Positions 7,087 through 9,468 of a DNA stretch of 9,468 nucleotides are shown here, piece by piece. The DNA lies in the NCBI GenBank assembly GCA_021780625.1, contig JAJXYI010000538.1, forward strand, positions 1-9,468, given 5' to 3'. The stretch is from a bacterium. GTDB lineage: Bacteria; Verrucomicrobiota; Verrucomicrobiae; Opitutales; Opitutaceae. A program made the position numbers and the translations under genes. The notes under the pieces are model-generated. The model searched no databases. It was not told the DNA's origin and saw only the letters and a program-made list of their open reading frames with translations. The stretch's first letter is position 1. Every line of letters starts with the position of its first letter.

Positions 7087-8325
7087 TCAGAACCTGAGCT
7101 TGCGCCGGTAACGTCCGGGCGATTCGCCCGTGGCTCGCTTGAAGAAGACGATCATGTACTCCGGATGCGCGAAGCCGGTAAGGTCCGCGATCGCGTTCAG
7201 CGTGAGGTCGGTATCCTGCAGCAGCTGTTTGATCTTTCCCAGCTGGACACGGCGGATCTCGGCCTGGGGCGAGCGCGCAAAATGCCTCCGGAATTTCTCC
7301 TCGAGCTGGGTGCGGGCGATCCCCGCGTGGCGACAGACCTCGTCGACCGTCACTCCACGGCAGGCGTTCTGCTGGATGAACCGCGCCGCCGCCGAGACCC
7401 TGCGGTCGTCGACGGCCAACACGTCCGTCGAATGCCGGGTGATGACCTCGACCGGATCAACGCACAGGTCGAGCCCTTCGAGCGGGCGGCCGTGCATGAG
7501 GCGGTCGAGCGCCTCGGCGGCGAGGTAGCCCGATCGGAGGTGGTTGGTCACGACGCTCGACAGGGGCGGGATGGCGAGTTCGCAGCGCGCCTCGTCGTTG
7601 TTGGCCCCGAGAACCGCCACCTCCTCCGGCACCCGCAGGCCGGCGTCGCGCGCCGCGCGCAACACGTCCAGCGCGCGGAAATCGTTGCACGCCATCACGC
7701 CCACCGGCTTCGGCAGCGACACAAGCCACGCAGCGATCGCCGCGATCTCCGCCGAGTGCCAGCCCGGGGTCACCTCCTGTGTGTAGTAGTTTGGATACAC
7801 CGTCTCGAAGATCGCGCTGCTCAGGCCAATGGTCACGAGCGCGTCGCGGAAGCCCGCGCAACGCTCGCAGGACCAGGGGAGGTTCGCGAATCCGCAAAAC
7901 GCAAAGTGGCGGAGTCCGCGATCGATGAAATGCTCGCCGCCCAGGCGACCCACCGCCGTGTTGTCGAGCGCCACGTTCGGGACGTCGGCAAACGGCTGGG
8001 CGTTGTTCACGTCGACCAGCGGGATTCCCGCGTTTGCGCAGCTCCGGACCTGGAGCTCGTTCGTGTGTCGGCTGATCACGCCGTCCCAGCGCCCACTCTC
8101 GAACCACGAGGGATCCTCGAGCGAAAGGCCTTCGTTGTCCCAGTAGGTGTCCCAGGGATTCTCGCCACGCTGATACTGGGCCACGCCCTTCAGGATCTTG
8201 GCCGCGGATTCCTCCCAGATCGGCGAGGCAACGATCAGGACGCGCTTGCGAGCAGGCGACACGGCTTCGGCGATCGACTGGATCATCGGGAAATTGGTGG
8301 GGTAATACGGTCTTCCCTCCTGCAT
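7087..8325 (-). CDS. XylR-type regulator: LacI-like sensor plus AraC HTH
   Basis: The product has 412 residues and no signal peptide. Residues about 27-295 form a periplasmic-binding-protein-like sensor of the LacI/XylR kind: RVLIVASP at the first strand, GRWDGVISR (78-86), AGIPLVDVNN (99-108), VALDNTAVGRLGGEHFIDRGLRHFAF (118-143), GVMACNDFRALDVLRAARDAGLRVPEEVAVLGANND (209-244) and SSVVTNHLRSGYLAAEALDRLM (256-277). Residues about 308-412 form an AraC-type DNA-binding domain with two helix-turn-helix units, VTVDEVCRHAGIARTQLEEKF (325-345) and LTLNAIADLTGFAHPEYMIVFFKRATGESPGRYR (374-407). This sensor/HTH order is that of E. coli XylR, a sugar-responsive activator. I chose the ATG at 8325 because AAGGA lies four bases before it; an ATG 13 codons later has no such site. 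As first gene of the operon it probably autoregulates and may also control the divergent receptor. The ligand is unknown. Confidence 0.9.
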   Translation of the reverse strand: MQEGRPYYPTNFPMIQSIAEAVSPARKRVLIVASPIWEESAAKILKGVAQYQRGENPWDTYWDNEGLSLEDPSWFESGRWDGVISRHTNELQVRSCANAGIPLVDVNNAQPFADVPNVALDNTAVGRLGGEHFIDRGLRHFAFCGFANLPWSCERCAGFRDALVTIGLSSAIFETVYPNYYTQEVTPGWHSAEIAAIAAWLVSLPKPVGVMACNDFRALDVLRAARDAGLRVPEEVAVLGANNDEARCELAIPPLSSVVTNHLRSGYLAAEALDRLMHGRPLEGLDLCVDPVEVITRHSTDVLAVDDRRVSAAARFIQQNACRGVTVDEVCRHAGIARTQLEEKFRRHFARSPQAEIRRVQLGKIKQLLQDTDLTLNAIADLTGFAHPEYMIVFFKRATGESPGRYRRKLRF

Positions 8326-8329
8326 AGAA

Positions 8330-8334
8330 TCCTT
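8330..8334 (-). promoter_or_regulatory. Ribosome binding site of the XylR-type regulator
   Basis: On the minus strand this reads AAGGA, four bases before the ATG at 8325. It decides the start: the next in-frame ATG, 13 codons on, has no comparable site. Confidence 0.5.
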
Positions 8335-8368
8335 GCCGACTGCCTGGAGGGATCGGGCTCGTTGGAGA

Positions 8369-8383
8369 CGGGTATTCTACCCG
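8369..8383. promoter_or_regulatory. Palindromic operator candidate over the operon -10
   Basis: The sequence CGGGTA-TTC-TACCCG is a perfect inverted repeat with 6-bp arms and a 3-bp centre. It lies 44-58 bp upstream of the regulator's start codon and completely covers the best -10 hexamer for the leftward operon. A protein bound here would block RNA polymerase, so it looks like an operator. Which protein binds is inference; the regulator encoded just downstream is the natural candidate, although AraC-type domains usually prefer direct repeats, so a different repressor is also possible. Confidence 0.45.
8374..8379 (-). promoter_or_regulatory. Candidate -10 hexamer of the leftward operon
   Basis: On the minus strand this reads TAGAAT, one mismatch from TATAAT. 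It sits inside the 6-3-6 palindrome and would start transcription near position 8366, giving a leader of about 40 nt before the regulator's ATG. At 16-17 bp upstream there is only a poor -35 (TTCGTT/TTTCGT), which fits a promoter that needs an activator such as an AraC-domain protein. Confidence 0.4.
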
Positions 8384-8497
8384 AAGGCGGGTCGAAACGA
8401 AATGAGATCCCTTGCTTCACTTCTGAGGGCCCGAGTTGGCGAAGTGGGAACCGCTCGCAGTTCTTCGGAGCCCGATCTCATAGGCCGGCCCGAAGGC
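8380..8497. repeat. 9-bp direct repeat in the divergent promoter region
   Basis: CCCGAAGGC occurs at 8380-8388, overlapping the right arm of the palindrome, and again in the same orientation at 8489-8497, a period of 109 bp. Direct repeats suit AraC-type DNA-binding domains, but a 9-bp match in a stretch this GC-rich may be chance, so the assignment is weak. Confidence 0.25.
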
Positions 8498-8619
8498 CGC
8501 CGATATGATGCCGCACGTCAATCGCGTCCTGGCGCAGCCCCCAACGCCGGATCCCACATGCCAAACCGGCGCCCACTGCGTCCGTCCGCGAACGGTTGAT
8601 ACACAAAACCTAACCATAC

Positions 8620-9468
8620 ATGCGACACAACAACCCTATGAGACCCCAGCGTCTGGCCGCGGCAGCTGCCGCCAGTGCGCTTTTCCTCCTCGCCTCGACG
8701 CTCGCGCGCGCCCAGTCCAAGACGGACCAGGCATCCGCAAGCAACAGCGGCCAAGGCAGCGATGACACGATCGTGCTCTCCCCCTTCGAGGTGAGCTCGA
8801 GCAGTGACACCGGCTACACCGCCTCGGACACACTGGCGGGCACCAACCTGCGCACGAAACTGCGCGACATCGGCACCTCGCTGTCCGTCTATACCTCGAA
8901 ATTCATGCAGGACATCGGCGCGACCGACGCGCAGGACCTGCTGGTGTACACCACCGATTCGGAGGTCGGCGGCATCCGCGGAAACTACTCGGCCACCCTG
9001 AACAAGGGCTCGTTCTTCGACGACACGGGCTCGGGCTCCTACGTGAGCCTCGTGGGGAACACCCGCCTCCGCGGTCTCGCGCAGGCGGATACGACGCGCG
9101 GATTCTTCCTGACGGACATTCCCTTCGACAACTACAACACCGATCGCGTCGACATCCAGCGCGGCGCGAATTCGATCCTGTTCGGCCTCGCCTCCCCCGG
9201 CGGCGTGATCAACGCCGGCCTCAATGAGGCCCGCCTGTTCAAAAATTCCGGCTCCTACTCGGTACGCACGGACCAATACGGCTCCTTCCGCCAGTCGCTC
9301 GATGCAAACGTTGTCGTGATTCCCAAGCAGCTCGCAGTCCGTGTCGACCTGCTCGACGACCAGAGCAAGTTCGAGCAGAAGGAGGCCTGGAACCGGGACC
9401 GGCGTCTGTATGCGGCTCTTCGCTACGACCCGGCCATGCTGAACAACGAGTCCGTCTCGACCATCATC
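8620..9468 (+). CDS. TonB-dependent outer-membrane receptor, 5' part (runs off right edge)
   Basis: The first 283 residues are visible; the frame is open at the window end. An N-terminal signal peptide (basic RPQR, alanine-rich core, LLASTLARAQ, cleavage near residue 30-32) is followed by a short polar linker and DDTIVLSPFEV (48-58), which stands where a TonB box is expected and is typical of Opitutaceae receptors. Residues about 66-210 are the plug domain: LRDIGTSLSVYTSKFMQDIG (81-100), the NTRLRG segment (147-152), TDIPFDNYNTDRVDIQRGANSILFG (165-189) and SPGGVIN (192-198). The beta-barrel begins at about 210 (SYSVRTDQYGSFRQS, alternating). Two in-frame ATGs are possible, 8620 and 8638, neither with a Shine-Dalgarno sequence; 8620 gives an MRHNNPMRP start and is chosen weakly. 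Such receptors import oligosaccharides or metal chelates; divergence from a glycosidase operon favours an oligosaccharide. No N-terminal signalling (STN) domain is seen. Confidence 0.92.
   Translation, partial: MRHNNPMRPQRLAAAAAASALFLLASTLARAQSKTDQASASNSGQGSDDTIVLSPFEVSSSSDTGYTASDTLAGTNLRTKLRDIGTSLSVYTSKFMQDIGATDAQDLLVYTTDSEVGGIRGNYSATLNKGSFFDDTGSGSYVSLVGNTRLRGLAQADTTRGFFLTDIPFDNYNTDRVDIQRGANSILFGLASPGGVINAGLNEARLFKNSGSYSVRTDQYGSFRQSLDANVVVIPKQLAVRVDLLDDQSKFEQKEAWNRDRRLYAALRYDPAMLNNESVSTII

Larger units (their letters stand above)
8351..8477. repeat. 10-bp inverted repeat pair in the divergent promoter region
   Basis: GATCGGGCTC at 8351-8360 is matched exactly in inverted orientation by GAGCCCGATC at 8468-8477. 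The centres are 117 bp apart, close to eleven helical turns, so both copies would face the same side of the DNA. One copy sits just downstream of the operon's candidate -10; the other lies between that promoter and the receptor gene. This could be a pair of half-sites or a looping operator. Chance occurrence in a GC-rich stretch of about 300 bp is not negligible. Confidence 0.35.

Noticed and set aside
8486..8499. Short hairpin CGGCC-CGAA-GGCCG in the divergent region (a UUCG-type loop on the minus strand)
   Set aside because: The stem is only 5 bp with no T-tract, and it is upstream of both presumed transcription starts, so there is no case for a terminator or riboswitch.
8503..8508. TATGAT as -10 of the receptor promoter
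   Set aside because: The hexamer is good, but nothing resembling a -35 lies 16-18 bp upstream (TAGGCC region), and the leader would be over 100 nt; not strong enough to call.
7165..8508. Long open frame on the plus strand across the regulator gene
   Set aside because: It is antisense to a confidently identified XylR-type regulator and shows no domain or signal; shadow frame.
1..9468. CRISPR arrays, tRNA or rRNA genes, insertion sequences, attachment sites
   Set aside because: I saw no regularly spaced repeats, no cloverleaf-like gene in the only sizeable intergenic region, and no transposase or terminal inverted repeats.

Overview
The window is high-GC and gene-dense. It most likely comes from a member of the Opitutaceae (Verrucomicrobiota). 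The main evidence is the divergent TonB-dependent receptor, whose mature N-terminus carries the 'VLSPFEV' motif and a 'GYTASDTLAGTNLRTKLRDIG'-type plug entry, as I recall from the large receptor families of that group. The secreted glycosidases and the XylR-type hybrid regulator fit the same lineage. This placement comes from recognition, not from a search.

Layout. (1) At 2-487 (+) is the 3' part of a DUF2293 gene, probably unrelated to the rest. It converges on the next gene with a 14-bp overlap. (2) From 8325 down to 474 (-) runs a compact five-gene cluster, in transcription order: a XylR-type regulator (Peripla_BP_3-like sensor plus AraC DNA-binding domain), a secreted GH5 mannanase-like glycosidase with a fibronectin-III-like tail, a secreted DUF5060 glycosidase with a clan GH-A barrel, a cytoplasmic class I mannose-6-phosphate isomerase-like protein, and a secreted GH42-like glycosidase. 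Gaps are 23 nt, a 4-nt overlap (ATGA), a 4-nt overlap (GTGA) and 16 nt, so one co-transcribed, partly translationally coupled operon is likely. (3) At 8326-8619 is a 294-bp divergent regulatory region holding a perfect 6-3-6 palindrome that covers a good -10 hexamer for the operon, a 10-bp inverted repeat pair and a 9-bp direct repeat. (4) From 8620 (+) to the window edge is the 5' part of a TonB-dependent outer-membrane receptor gene.

How the genes may work together (inference). The receptor would import an oligosaccharide across the outer membrane. The three exported glycosidases would cut it outside the cell or in the periplasm. The isomerase would feed mannose 6-phosphate into fructose 6-phosphate. 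The regulator would sense a released sugar and control both its own operon and the receptor. The mannanase-like GH5 plus the isomerase point to a mannose-containing polysaccharide, possibly a (galacto)mannan, but the substrate is not proven. No SusD-like protein, inner-membrane transporter or sugar kinase is present here.
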